Source of the DNA: HXMU1428-3 sp965215715
GTDB taxonomy: Bacteria; Pseudomonadota; Alphaproteobacteria; Rhizobiales; HXMU1428-3
Length of the DNA stretch: 64,000 nt
Direction: 5' to 3'
Assembly (NCBI GenBank): GCA_965215715.1
Contig: OZ244129.1
Location: 2,232,001-2,296,000, forward strand
Shown: piece after piece, positions 8,205 to 17,800 of the stretch
Numbering within the stretch: position 1 is the stretch's first letter
Layout: the number at the start of each line of letters is the position of its first letter
Notes under the pieces: model-generated
The model's database searches: none
Told to the model about the DNA's origin: nothing
What the model saw: only the letters and a program-made list of their open reading frames with translations
Program-made: the position numbers and the translations under genes

Positions 8205-8292
8205 AAGTGCGTTCCACACTTAGTTCAATTGCGTTCCACACAAAATTTAATTGCGTTCCACACAAAATTTAATTGCGTTCCACACAAAGTGC
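8205..8292 (-). repeat. Four-copy 22-bp tandem repeat derived from the 3' end of phaA
   Basis: Four head-to-tail 22-bp units lie at 8205-8226, 8227-8248, 8249-8270 and 8271-8292. The plus-strand core is TGCGTTCCACAC. The middle two units are identical, the phaA-proximal one differs only in its last bases, and the distal one is degenerate. The 8271-8292 unit lies inside phaA and encodes its last residues (LCVERN), so the array appears to be downstream duplication of the gene's own end, stop codon included. There are no unique spacers, so it is not CRISPR-like. Confidence 0.92.
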
Positions 8293-9453
8293 TACGCCCA
8301 TACCACCGCCAATACAAAGCGTGGCCAAACCTTTTGAGGGTCCTTTGCGTTTCATTTCATGTAGTAAAGTCACCAAAACTCTGGCGCCTGAGGCCCCAAT
8401 TGGGTGGCCAATGGCAATCGCGCCACCATTGATATTGACTTTATCAGCGTCCCATCCAAGACCTTTGTTCACGGCCAACGCTTGAGCAGCAAAAGCTTCA
8501 TTGGCTTCAATCAAATCCAGATCATCAATGGTCCACCCGGCCCGCTCAAGAGCAAGCTTGGAAGCTGGAATTGGCCCGGTGCCCATTACAGCTGGGTCAA
8601 CACCTGCATGGGCCCAGGAGGCGATGCGTGCCAAAGGTTCAACACCGCGTGCACTGGCCTCCCCGGCTGTCATAAGCACGAGGGCCGCGGCTCCATCATT
8701 GATGCCAGAAGCATTACCGGCTGTTACGCTGCCTTCTTTAGCAAAAGCAGGACGTAATTTTGCCATTTGCTCGACAGTGGCCCCTTCACGTATATACTCG
8801 TCTTCTTCAAAGACTGTTTCGCCTTTACGGCTTTTAATAACAACAGGCACAATCTCGTCTTTAAATTTGCCAGCTGCTCTTGCCGCTTCTGCTTTGTTTT
8901 GTGAGGCAACGGCAAAGGCATCTTGCGTGTCTCTATCTATTTGGAATTCCTGGGCAACATTTTCAGCTGTGGTGCCCATATGATAGCCATTAAATGCATC
9001 CCAAAGACCGTCTTGGATCATGGTGTCAACCAATTCCAGATTGCCCATTTTTTTGCCATTACGCATATGGGCACAATGTGCTGATTGGCTCATTGATTCT
9101 TGACCACCGGCTATGACGATTTTAGCATCGCCATTTTTAATCGCTTGCATGCCCAAAGCAACAGAGCGCAAACCAGAACCACAGACCTGATTAATGGTCA
9201 TGGCAGGCGTTTCATTGGGAAGGCCTGCTAAAATAGAGGCTTGGCGCGCTGGATTTTGACCTTGTCCGGCTGTTAACACCTGACCAAAAATAACCTCATT
9301 CACATCCTCAGGGGCCACTTTGGCCCGTTCAACGGCCGCACTTATCACAGTTTTACCCAGCTCATGAGCGCTTACCGGAGCAAGGCTCCCATTAAAAGCT
9401 CCAACAGCTGTGCGCGCTGCGCTTGCAATTACAATATCTTGGTCGTCGGCCAT
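8269..9453 (-). CDS. phaA: Acetyl-CoA C-acetyltransferase (beta-ketothiolase)
   Basis: Condenses two acetyl-CoA to acetoacetyl-CoA for PHA synthesis, or works in reverse. It has a typical thiolase layout: nucleophile Cys at residue 91 (NQVCGSGLRSV), the NEAFAAQ motif, GHPIGASGAR with the catalytic His, and the C-terminal CIGGGMG with the second Cys. The start at 9453 (MADDQDIVIASAART) is chosen because AAGGAG lies 9 nt upstream; an in-frame extension to 9528 is not family-like. The reading frame ends inside the 22-bp tandem array. It precedes phaB in the direction of transcription. Confidence 0.95.
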   Translation of the reverse strand: MADDQDIVIASAARTAVGAFNGSLAPVSAHELGKTVISAAVERAKVAPEDVNEVIFGQVLTAGQGQNPARQASILAGLPNETPAMTINQVCGSGLRSVALGMQAIKNGDAKIVIAGGQESMSQSAHCAHMRNGKKMGNLELVDTMIQDGLWDAFNGYHMGTTAENVAQEFQIDRDTQDAFAVASQNKAEAARAAGKFKDEIVPVVIKSRKGETVFEEDEYIREGATVEQMAKLRPAFAKEGSVTAGNASGINDGAAALVLMTAGEASARGVEPLARIASWAHAGVDPAVMGTGPIPASKLALERAGWTIDDLDLIEANEAFAAQALAVNKGLGWDADKVNINGGAIAIGHPIGASGARVLVTLLHEMKRKGPSKGLATLCIGGGMGVALCVERN

Positions 9454-9736
9454 ACCCACCATCTCCTTAAAATCTATAAATAAAGCTTCAATTGATAAAA
9501 CGAGCTCTTTGATCGAGCTTATCACCAATCTTAGTTCTGATCCTATTTATCTGCCTTTTTGAGCAAAACAAATAGATTTTTTGACTCATCTCATTTTCAA
9601 GTGTTTTAACTGATTGCATTGATATAAAAAACCGAACTATGGTCTTATAACTTGCCTTCTAGACATAAAACTCATGAAATTTACTTCATTTCATGCCATT
9701 CTAGGAAGGGAGAGCTAAAAATGTTGAGGAACACCA

Positions 9737-10144
9737 ATGGACTATAAAAAAGTCACTGACCAATTTGCTGTGGCCCCGCAGATTACGATTGAAGATGTTG
9801 CAACCATTAAAGCTTTGGGATATGTCGCCATCATCAATAACCGTCCCGATGGCGAAGCCCCTGGTCAACCACTGACACAAGACATTAAAAGTCAAACCTT
9901 GCGCCAAGGCATGCAGTTTATTGATCTGCCAATTGTATCTGGCACTTTGCCAATGGAGGCCATTCAGCAAACAAAAGCCACTCTTGCCCAAATTGACGGA
10001 CCAGTGTTTGCCTATTGCCGGACTGGCACGCGCTCGATTACCCTGTGGGCTTTATCACAGATTGGAACTTTGGATGGACTGGAAATCAGCTCATGTGTGA
10101 ACAATGCTGGTTATGATTTGCCGTTTTTAGCCCCTTATCTTTAA
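9737..10144 (+). CDS. DUF442/TIGR01244 family phosphatase- or sulfurtransferase-like protein
   Basis: A 135-residue protein of the DUF442 family, also called beta-lactamase-hydrolase-like N-terminal domain. It has a dual-specificity-phosphatase fold with the CX5R-type loop CRTGTRS near residue 95. In some relatives this domain is fused to a persulfide dioxygenase-like hydrolase (Blh) and is implicated in sulfide and redox handling; here it stands alone. It starts at the ATG preceded by GAGGA. No partner gene is adjacent, so whether it is a phosphatase or sulfur carrier is unresolved. Confidence 0.82.
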   Translation: MDYKKVTDQFAVAPQITIEDVATIKALGYVAIINNRPDGEAPGQPLTQDIKSQTLRQGMQFIDLPIVSGTLPMEAIQQTKATLAQIDGPVFAYCRTGTRSITLWALSQIGTLDGLEISSCVNNAGYDLPFLAPYL

Positions 10145-10297
10145 TATTTTTTAGAAACATTAAGAAACATAAATTCAGCGATAGAGAGCTCAATTTGTGT
10201 TGTTTCGCGCAAGCAAGATGCTATCTATCCGCTAAATTAAGATTTAAAGGTGCCAAGCCTCATTAAGGGGGCAGCTTTTTAAGGGATCGGTGAAAAA

Positions 10298-11296
10298 ATG
10301 TCTGGCGAAGCTATAACAACAGCTGTCATAGGCGCAGGGGATTGGGGCAAAAACCATATCCGTAAATTTCATGAATTAGGAGCTCTTAAGGCTTTTTGTG
10401 AAACCAACCTTGAGACTCAAAACCGCATAAAAAATGAATATGGGGTTGAGGCCTCTTCTTATGATGAAATTCTAAGCAATCCGGCCATTCAGGCGATTGT
10501 TTTGACAACGCCAGCTTATAGCCACAAAGAGTTGGGCCTTAAAGCTATAGAGCATGGCAAGCATCTGTTCATAGAAAAGCCTATCGCGCTTAATTATGAA
10601 GATGCGCTTGCCCTCAATACAGCGGCTAAACAAAAAAACGTCCACTTAATGGTCGGCCATCTATTGCATTATCACCCTTGCTTTGAAACGTTGAAAAAAT
10701 TGGTTCAAGACGGTGAACTTGGGCCCTTGCGTCACATCCATGCAAGGCGGTTTAACATTGGCAAATTCAGACAAGAAGAAAATGTGATCTGGGATTTGGG
10801 ACCACATGATGTTTCAATGGTTCTCTCGCTTGCACAAAGTGAACCGCTGACTGTTCAATGCCAATCTTCCAGCTACTTGCTTCCAACTGTGAGCGACTTT
10901 GCCAGCCTCCAATTGAGCTTTGCAAATAATATCAATGCAGAGATAAACTTATCCTGGCTTGCCCCGCAAAAAGAACACCGCCTGATTGTTGTGGGTGAAA
11001 AAGCGATGGCCGTGTTTGATGACACATTGGAATGGGATGAAAAGCTAAGGATCCATCATCATAAAACCGCAATGGAATATGGCAAACCGCCCGTTCTGGA
11101 ACGTGATATGGAAGGCAGCGCTGTGAACGTCTCTTATAAAGAACCGCTCTTAAATGAATGTGCCACCTTTCTTGACAGCATTGCGAATAACAAACCGGCT
11201 TATTCTAATGGCGATGAAGCTTGTATGGTTACAAAAATCTTGGAACAGGCAGACCCTGGCGTGCAAGAAGCTACCCATGTGAACAAAGCAATATAA
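10298..11296 (+). CDS. Gfo/Idh/MocA family sugar oxidoreductase
   Basis: NAD(P)-dependent dehydrogenase acting on a sugar or nucleotide sugar. The N-terminal Rossmann motif VIGAGDWGKNHIRKFHELGAL and the EKPIALN cofactor/catalytic motif (invariant Lys) are clear, followed by the Gfo/Idh/MocA C-terminal alpha/beta domain (VGHLLHYHP, WDLGPHDVSM). It is 332 residues. AAGGGA lies upstream of the ATG. The following aminotransferase gene starts 23 bp after its stop; together they resemble the dehydrogenase/aminotransferase pairs (WlbA/WbpB with WbpE types) that make 3-amino sugars for surface polysaccharides. The exact sugar is unknown. Confidence 0.87.
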   Translation: MSGEAITTAVIGAGDWGKNHIRKFHELGALKAFCETNLETQNRIKNEYGVEASSYDEILSNPAIQAIVLTTPAYSHKELGLKAIEHGKHLFIEKPIALNYEDALALNTAAKQKNVHLMVGHLLHYHPCFETLKKLVQDGELGPLRHIHARRFNIGKFRQEENVIWDLGPHDVSMVLSLAQSEPLTVQCQSSSYLLPTVSDFASLQLSFANNINAEINLSWLAPQKEHRLIVVGEKAMAVFDDTLEWDEKLRIHHHKTAMEYGKPPVLERDMEGSAVNVSYKEPLLNECATFLDSIANNKPAYSNGDEACMVTKILEQADPGVQEATHVNKAI

Positions 11297-11319
11297 ACGA
11301 TAGAGATTTTTTAAATTAT

Positions 11320-12447
11320 ATGGAAAAAATTCAATTCATAGATCTTGCAGCTCAGCAACAGCGCATCAAGCCTGCGCTCGAGGAAAAAATCAATGCTGTT
11401 CTTAACCACGGCCAATATATTATGGGCCCTGAAGTCAAAGACTTAGAAACAAAACTCAGTGCATTTGGCAATACCAAACATGCTTTATCTTGTTCGAACG
11501 GCTCTGATGCAATCTTTCTTGCCCTGCTTGCCCTTGAAATTGGGCCGGGTGATGCTGTTTTTGTACCCAGCTTTACCTTTGCTGCCACAGCTGAAATGGT
11601 CGCGTTAACCGGGGCCAGTCCTGTATTTATTGACGTGTTAGACAACACCTTCAACATGGATCCAGCTCATTTGCAAACGGCCATCAACGAAACCAAGGCA
11701 AAGGGCGCGCTGACCCCTAAAGCCGTGATGGCTGTTGACCTTTTTGGACAAATTGCCAACTACCCTCAAATTGCACAGATCACAAAATCCGAAAATTTAG
11801 CTCTGATTGCCGATGCAGCTCAAGGCTTTGGTGCCACTCTTGGTAAGACACAAGCGGGCGACTATGCTGATATGGTCACAACGAGCTTTTTCCCTGCCAA
11901 ACCTTTGGGCACCTATGGTGATGGGGGGGCTGTGTTGACAAACAGTGATGAACTTAATGATACCCTTATCTCTTTGCGCAATCATGGGCAAGGAGAAGAC
12001 CGCTATGATAATGTGCGCATTGGCATTAATGGCCGTTTGGACTCGCTGCAAGCAGCAATCCTATTGCTAAAACTTGAAATATTTCCTAGTGAAATTGAAC
12101 AACGCAACGAAATTGCCAACCGCTATACACAAGCGTTAAGCGATCATGTCATCCCCCCTTACGTCTTGGATGACACCATCTCTACTTGGGCACAATATAC
12201 CATTCGTTCGCCCAAACGCGATAAAATTGCCGCAGATTTAAGAGAACAAAATATTCCAACCGCCATTTATTATGCTAAACCACTGCATGTTCAAACAGCT
12301 TATAAACATTACCCTCAAGGTGGTGGGGCTCTACCAATAACAGAAAAACTGGCAACAGATGTTATCAGCTTGCCTATGCACCCTTATCTTAAAGCTGAGG
12401 TTCAAGACAAAATTATTTCTGCTGTGAAACAAGCACTTGATGATTGA
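11320..12447 (+). CDS. DegT/DnrJ/EryC1 family sugar aminotransferase
   Basis: PLP-dependent aminotransferase of 375 residues. It begins IQFIDLAAQQQRI, the usual DegT family N-terminus; frames reaching to 11221 overlap the upstream gene and are not conserved. The PLP Lys lies in SFFPAKPLGTYGDGGA. FTFAATAEMVALTGASPVFIDV and the Asp of LIADAAQGFGA are family hallmarks. The pair with the upstream Gfo/Idh/MocA gene suggests oxidation then transamination of a nucleotide sugar, probably for a cell-surface glycan. No acetyl- or formyltransferase is adjacent. Confidence 0.9.
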   Translation: MEKIQFIDLAAQQQRIKPALEEKINAVLNHGQYIMGPEVKDLETKLSAFGNTKHALSCSNGSDAIFLALLALEIGPGDAVFVPSFTFAATAEMVALTGASPVFIDVLDNTFNMDPAHLQTAINETKAKGALTPKAVMAVDLFGQIANYPQIAQITKSENLALIADAAQGFGATLGKTQAGDYADMVTTSFFPAKPLGTYGDGGAVLTNSDELNDTLISLRNHGQGEDRYDNVRIGINGRLDSLQAAILLLKLEIFPSEIEQRNEIANRYTQALSDHVIPPYVLDDTISTWAQYTIRSPKRDKIAADLREQNIPTAIYYAKPLHVQTAYKHYPQGGGALPITEKLATDVISLPMHPYLKAEVQDKIISAVKQALDD

Positions 12448-12462
12448 ACCGGATAATACCTC

Positions 12463-12506
12463 AAAAAAAAGCGCCTTAATTCTAATCTGAATTAAGGCGC
12501 TTTTTA
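12463..12506. terminator. Bidirectional intrinsic terminator
   Basis: AAAAGCGCCTTAATTC and GAATTAAGGCGCTTTT form a 16-bp perfect stem around a 6-nt loop, with A/T runs on both sides. It lies between the converging aminotransferase and peroxiredoxin genes. Confidence 0.92.
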
Positions 12507-12530
12507 ATTTAGGACAAACCTAAAAACAGC

Positions 12531-13016
12531 TTACAAACTCTCAAGCAATTTTTCAGCGCTGCTGACATCGGCTTGAGTTGGATCTTCTTCCAGGTTTAGC
12601 GTCTTTACAACGCCATCTTCCACCAGCATTGCATAGCGGTGAGAGCGAATCCCTAAGCCAAAACCAGAGCCATCCAGCTCGGTTCCTATTGCTTTGGTGA
12701 AAGTTCCATTGCCATCAGAAAGCATGGTGATTTTATCACCCACACTAAGAGCACTGGCCCAAGCGCTCACCACAAAGGGATCATTGACTGCCACGCAAAA
12801 AATCTCATCAATGCCTTTGGCTTTTAACTGATCATGAGCACTTAAGAAACCTGGCACATGATTTTGATGGCATGTTGGTGTAAATGCGCCTGGCACAGCA
12901 AGCAAGACACATTTTTTTCCTTTAAATAGTTCAGATACAGAACAAGCCTCTGGCCCATCCTCACCCATCTTAAACAAGTCAACCTCTGGCAATTGTGCGC
13001 CGACTGCAATCGTCAT
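12531..13016 (-). CDS. Peroxiredoxin, Prx5-like
   Basis: Thiol peroxidase of 161 residues reducing hydrogen peroxide and organic peroxides. The peroxidatic Cys is in PGAFTPTCHQNHVPGF, the Prx5/redoxin signature (PxxxTxxC). Other family marks are FCVAVNDPFVVSAWA and the LSDGNGTFTKAIG segment. No C-terminal glutaredoxin domain is fused. AAGGGAAG precedes the ATG. It sits upstream of, and in the same orientation as, a DsbD-N-like protein whose gene it does not overlap. Confidence 0.93.
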   Translation of the reverse strand: MTIAVGAQLPEVDLFKMGEDGPEACSVSELFKGKKCVLLAVPGAFTPTCHQNHVPGFLSAHDQLKAKGIDEIFCVAVNDPFVVSAWASALSVGDKITMLSDGNGTFTKAIGTELDGSGFGLGIRSHRYAMLVEDGVVKTLNLEEDPTQADVSSAEKLLESL

Positions 13017-13102
13017 TACGCTTCCCTTCTTTTAAAATCTTGGCTTTCTTACAAACGAATTTGTAAAAAACAAAATAACCTGTTTTGGGTATGAATCAAT
13101 AT

Positions 13103-13963
13103 CTATTCAACGTTACATGGTTGTTCAACCGCTTGGCTGTCAACTCGTAATGAACATGTCAACTGAGCCTTGGCAATTTGATCTGGCTTATCTAACCCGC
13201 TTAGATCTATCTTGTAGGTAAGATCTACAGTCTCATCTGTTGATGTTTTTTCAACTTGCTTTGGCATCGGCAAATAACGTCCATCGGCCCTTTCAATAAA
13301 GAGGTCAACCTCACGTGTTTTTTTGGGCACTTTCACTTTTACCTTAAGCGTTTTTTTATTGGCGGATAGAAACTGAATTTTTTTTATGCCTGTACTATGA
13401 TCTTTCGAGACAGGCAGGGGTACATCTGACAGTGCAAAATCAACCACCTGGGAAAATGGGCTTGAAGAGGGGCTTTTAATCATTAGTTCTTGCTGAGCTG
13501 TAACTGGTACGCACAAATCATAACAAATTGCGTAAGAGGCGTTCAATTTTAAATGTACTGGCTTTGAAGCGTCCTTTGGGGTGATCACAACGGGCAAGGT
13601 CACATTTGATTTATAACCAATCGATGTGCTGCCAGCATCTTGGAAGCGAACCGGGAAAGGATACAATACCTCTGCCTTTAAAAGATTGGTTGATCCTTGC
13701 CAATCAAAAAAGGGAGGGATCCCGGTGTCGCCGGGTGTGCGCCAATAGGTTTTCCATTTTGGGGCTAGACGAATTTCTATGCCAGCAAACAAACGCGGCT
13801 TGCCGCGCCATGATGTTTGCGCTGAAATTAACCTTAATTGAGATTTATCTGTGCCTTGCCATTTGGTTTCATATGGGTCTGCAAACCCAATTCGCGGAGA
13901 AACCGCTACCAAAATTACGAGGAAAAAACCAAAATAAAGGGTGTTCAATATCTGTTTTGGCAA
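13103..13963 (-). CDS. Periplasmic protein related to the DsbD N-terminal domain
   Basis: A secreted protein with an N-terminal hydrophobic signal (LYFGFFLVILVAVSPRIGFA) and a body resembling the immunoglobulin-like DsbD-alpha domain found in cytochrome c biogenesis and thiol-disulfide exchange proteins. A Cys pair, YAICYDLCVPV, is in the expected place, with one more pair near the C-terminus. The DsbD transmembrane and thioredoxin domains are absent. There is no in-frame ATG near the start: a TTG at 13963 with GAGG 8 nt upstream is preferred over the TTG at 13978. It is divergent from algH. A role as a periplasmic thiol reductase partner is inferred. Confidence 0.78.
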   Translation of the reverse strand: MPKQILNTLYFGFFLVILVAVSPRIGFADPYETKWQGTDKSQLRLISAQTSWRGKPRLFAGIEIRLAPKWKTYWRTPGDTGIPPFFDWQGSTNLLKAEVLYPFPVRFQDAGSTSIGYKSNVTLPVVITPKDASKPVHLKLNASYAICYDLCVPVTAQQELMIKSPSSSPFSQVVDFALSDVPLPVSKDHSTGIKKIQFLSANKKTLKVKVKVPKKTREVDLFIERADGRYLPMPKQVEKTSTDETVDLTYKIDLSGLDKPDQIAKAQLTCSLRVDSQAVEQPCNVE

Positions 13964-14232
13964 ATCATCAGACCTCAAAGTTTTTATTAAGACAGTATCA
14001 CCAGCTTATTGTTTATCAGCAAAAATTTTCTGTTTTGATGAGACTCAACTTGGTTGTTTGTTTTTTATAACATAAACTTTCAATAAAAATATTCAAATAG
14101 CTTCACAATCAAGTGACGCAAAAGCGCAACAATACCACAATTGACGTCAATAATCTTCGCACAGCCAATTCCCTAAGCCATCAACTTTATATAGAATGGT
14201 TTTATGGCAAGCTCTTAATATTGATAAGGAAT

Positions 14233-14841
14233 ATGGAAGATTTTTTTGAAAGCCAAACTGATGCTGGGTTAACTGGACAGCTTCTTATTGCTATGCCTAC
14301 TATGAGTGACCCTAATTTTGCTCGTACGGTCATTTATATCTGCGCTCACTCCGAAGATGGAGCAATGGGTCTTATCATCAACCGCCAAGCCCCAGATATC
14401 AATTTTACTGATTTACTCGGCAAGATCTTTACGCCAGAGGGCAGCACCCCAATTACTTTATCAAGTGAGGATGAGGAGCTTCCCTTTATACACATTGGTG
14501 GGCCAATGGAAAGTGGGCGTGGGTTTGTGCTTCATTCACCAGACTATCATTCAAAAGAGCATACTTTCTCTGTGAATGAAAAAGTTTCACTCACCGCCAC
14601 ATTGGATATTTTAAAAGCCATTGCCAATGGTTCTGGCCCCTCAAAATCTTTACTGGCGCTTGGATATGCGGGATGGGCGCCTGGCCAATTAGAGATGGAA
14701 TTAAAAGATACTGGTTGGCTGCACTGTCATGCCAGCCAGGATTTATTATTCAACATCACAGCAGAAAAAAAATATCAAAGCGCCTTTGAAGAGCTTGGTA
14801 TTAATCTGGGCCAATTGGTAAACGAGACGGGGCATTCTTAA
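14233..14841 (+). CDS. YqgE/AlgH family protein (DUF179)
   Basis: A 202-residue YqgE/AlgH protein with family motifs GQLLIAMPTMSDPNFARTVIY, GLIINR, GGPMESGRGFVLH and ALGYAGWAPGQLE. The biochemical function of the family is not established; in Pseudomonas the gene was linked to alginate regulation. The start at 14233 (MEDFFESQ) is chosen for the AAGGA 5 nt upstream and conservation. The frame is open upstream to 14113, but that stretch looks non-coding. Confidence 0.92.
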   Translation: MEDFFESQTDAGLTGQLLIAMPTMSDPNFARTVIYICAHSEDGAMGLIINRQAPDINFTDLLGKIFTPEGSTPITLSSEDEELPFIHIGGPMESGRGFVLHSPDYHSKEHTFSVNEKVSLTATLDILKAIANGSGPSKSLLALGYAGWAPGQLEMELKDTGWLHCHASQDLLFNITAEKKYQSAFEELGINLGQLVNETGHS

Positions 14842-14877
14842 GAACAATCTGGTTTGACAAACTTAAGCTTTAAACGC

Positions 14878-17800
14878 TTATTTTCTTTTTTTCGAAGGTC
14901 TTCTTTTTTTAGAACTTGCTGGGGCGCCCTGCCCTTTGGCGTTAGAAGCGGGATCCTTCTTGTGACCTGGTGCGCCTTTTAATTTTGAGACATCATTGCC
15001 AAACTTAACGGCTATATCAGAATAACCACTGCCGCTGGCCAATTGACTGTAAACATCACCCTCGTAAAGGCTAGATTTCATATCTGAAAATTTATCATCC
15101 ACTTGAGGTTTTAAATTAACGTGCTGATCGTGTCCTGTATGAGCTGCGACAGCATCCCTTTCGGCCTCTTCCAAAGTCTGACTTAAACTTTGCATTTTTT
15201 GCTCAACCTCAGATAAAGCCTGTTTATGTTCTTGGCTAGGTCTCATCTGTGGTTCTTGGGTGATCACACCAGCTGCTGGATAGGCAGGCTCTCCAACCAT
15301 TGGTTCACCATGCTTTGCAGGTTTATCAAACCCATTTTTTACAATTGCTCCGGCTTGTGCCTGCATTTGATCTTGAGGTTTAGGAGGGGCTTCAAAACCA
15401 GCTTTATTAACCTTGGCATGACCATTACTTGCCTCTTGGATATGCTGGGCGGTAGGAGAAGGTGTACCATCAACCCCATTGCCATTCACGACGTGCCCTC
15501 TGGTCACAGGCGGGGTCCTTTCAACAGGCGGATCCCCGATCATTTGAGAGGGAGATACATCAGGTTGGTTGGAAACATCTTTGCCTTTGACACTGTGTTT
15601 AGACACGGTAATAGGTTGAGAATTGGCTTTTTCTGCTTGAACGGGGGCTTCTTCAGTGCTTGGCTCCTTATCAGTTCTGTCGGCTGTTTGCGAACGAATG
15701 GTTCCAAACAAACCAGACTTCCCTTTGTCCTTCACATTCTTATTCAAAGCCTCAAGCAGGTAAATCACATCCTTTTGGCTCATGGCTTCGCCAAAATAAA
15801 ACCCTTGGGCATAACCACATCCAATAGAGCGCAAGAAGCCCACATCTTCTTGGGTTTCAACCCCTTCGGCTACCACATCCATCTCAAGTTCATTAGCAAG
15901 TGCCACCACAGAGCGCAAAATGGCCGGCCCGGTTTTCCCAAAAGCTACATTGTGCACGATCGAGCGATCGACTTTCAACGTATCAAAAGGAAAACGATGC
16001 AAATAACTCAAACTGGAATAGCCCGTGCCAAAATCATCAAGTGCCAAATTGGCTCCAGCATTACGCAGCCATCCCAAAATCTCAACGGCCCCTTCTGGGT
16101 TTTCCATCACCAAAGATTCCGTCACTTCTAAGCGAAGGCTCTTTTCAGGCAATTGCTCGCGTGCCAAAATCATGCGCACTTCTTGGTACAGTTCTTGGCG
16201 GAACAATTCTCGGCTGGAAATGTTCACACTGACCACCAAAGGTTCATCATCGCGCACCAAAATACGGTTCCATTGCACGGCATCTTTAACCGCCTGGTTT
16301 AATACATACGAGCCCAGCTCAGAGATTAAATCAGACTCTTCTGCAATCGGAATAAACTCATCTGGGCTCAAACGACCATGTTTGGGATGATCCCATCTAA
16401 TGAGGGCCTCAAAGCCAGCTAAATCCTCGCCTTTGAGTTTGGTGATCGGCTGGTAAAGAATTTTAATCTGGCGGCGTTCAATCGCCCGGCGCAAATCACT
16501 TTCAAGGGCCAAGCGATTATCCCGCTCGCCACGCATGGTCGGTTTAAAGATTTCAATCCGGTCTGTTCCAGAGCGCTTGGCGCGGTACATCGCCAATTCA
16601 GATTCATTGACCAAATCTTGGTGGCTCAATTGTGTGCCATCATAAACCGCGATACCAATTGATCCGGTCAAGATAATTTCCTTGCCCCCGATTTTCATTG
16701 GGCTGCGCAAGGATCGGCGGATCCGCTCTGCCAGCAAAGCGATTTCTTGCGGGTTATTTTCTGTTACCAATAAAATGGCAAACTGATCGCCGTTTAACCG
16801 GGCCAAACTATCTTGAGGTCCCAGATGGCGCTGCAGACGCCGGGCTATGGTCAACAACATGGTATCACCGATTACCATGCCAAATGACTGGTTCACATGT
16901 TTGAACCGGTCAATGTCAACAAACAGCACTGTCGGAGGGCTAACATTGCCCTCATCTTTCACCCGGCTAATGGCAATTTGTAAGCGGTCTAAAAACAATT
17001 CTCGGTTTGGTAGGCCTGTTAGGCTGTCATGCACAGCATCGCTGAGCAAGCGTTCTTGTGAATGTTTGGTGCTAGAAACATCACGCATCAAGCCAACACA
17101 GCGCAACGATCTTTGATGCGGCATGGTGACAGAATGGGCCCGCAGCTCATACCATAAAAAATGTCCTTCATGTCCGCGCATGCGAAATTCAAGTTGCAGC
17201 TCGCCGCCATTTTTTTCGTGTAGGCTGCGCATTAACAACCGAAAACGCTCTCGGTCTGAGGGGTGTAAATATTGCAACCATTGCTCGACCCGGCAGGTCA
17301 ACTCGCCTTCATGCAAGCCCAATGCATCTTCAACTTCCGGGCTTACTGAAATTTCATCTCGGCGTGAACTCCATTGCCAAACGGCAGCGCCTGCCCCTTC
17401 TAAGGCAAGTGAGCGCAATTGCAATTGGCTCGGCGGGGCGCCCGCCAAAGGTTCAAATGAGCGGAAGGCAAACTGCGTCACGGTAAAGCCTAGCAACACC
17501 AAAATGAGGACCAGACCTGAAGTTAAAGCTGGCGTGACTAACTCACCTGAAAGCTGACCTAGCGTGGCAACACTGGCACCAAACAACCAAACCAGGAACA
17601 ACAACCATGTTGGCACCAAGGCGAGCGCTCTGTCTTGGCCGCGCACGGCCAGATAGCCAATTAATAACGAGCCCATGCCGCCGATAAACAATAAGGAAAG
17701 ACGGGCTAAACCTGAGACCATGGTTGGGTCTAAAATCGACAAGCCGATGAGCCCTAGCTGGCCCAAAACCCAAAGCCCGAATAACAGCTTGATCCAGCCA

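Noticed and set aside
8205..8292. Short direct repeats considered as a CRISPR array
   Set aside because: The 22-bp units are contiguous with no unique spacers, and the last one is part of phaA.
13606..14070. 154-codon plus-strand frame
   Set aside because: Antisense to the DsbD-N-like gene whose signal peptide and Cys motif are clear.
15226..16131. 301-codon frame on the plus strand
   Set aside because: It is antisense to the conserved EAL domain and shows no recognisable protein family.
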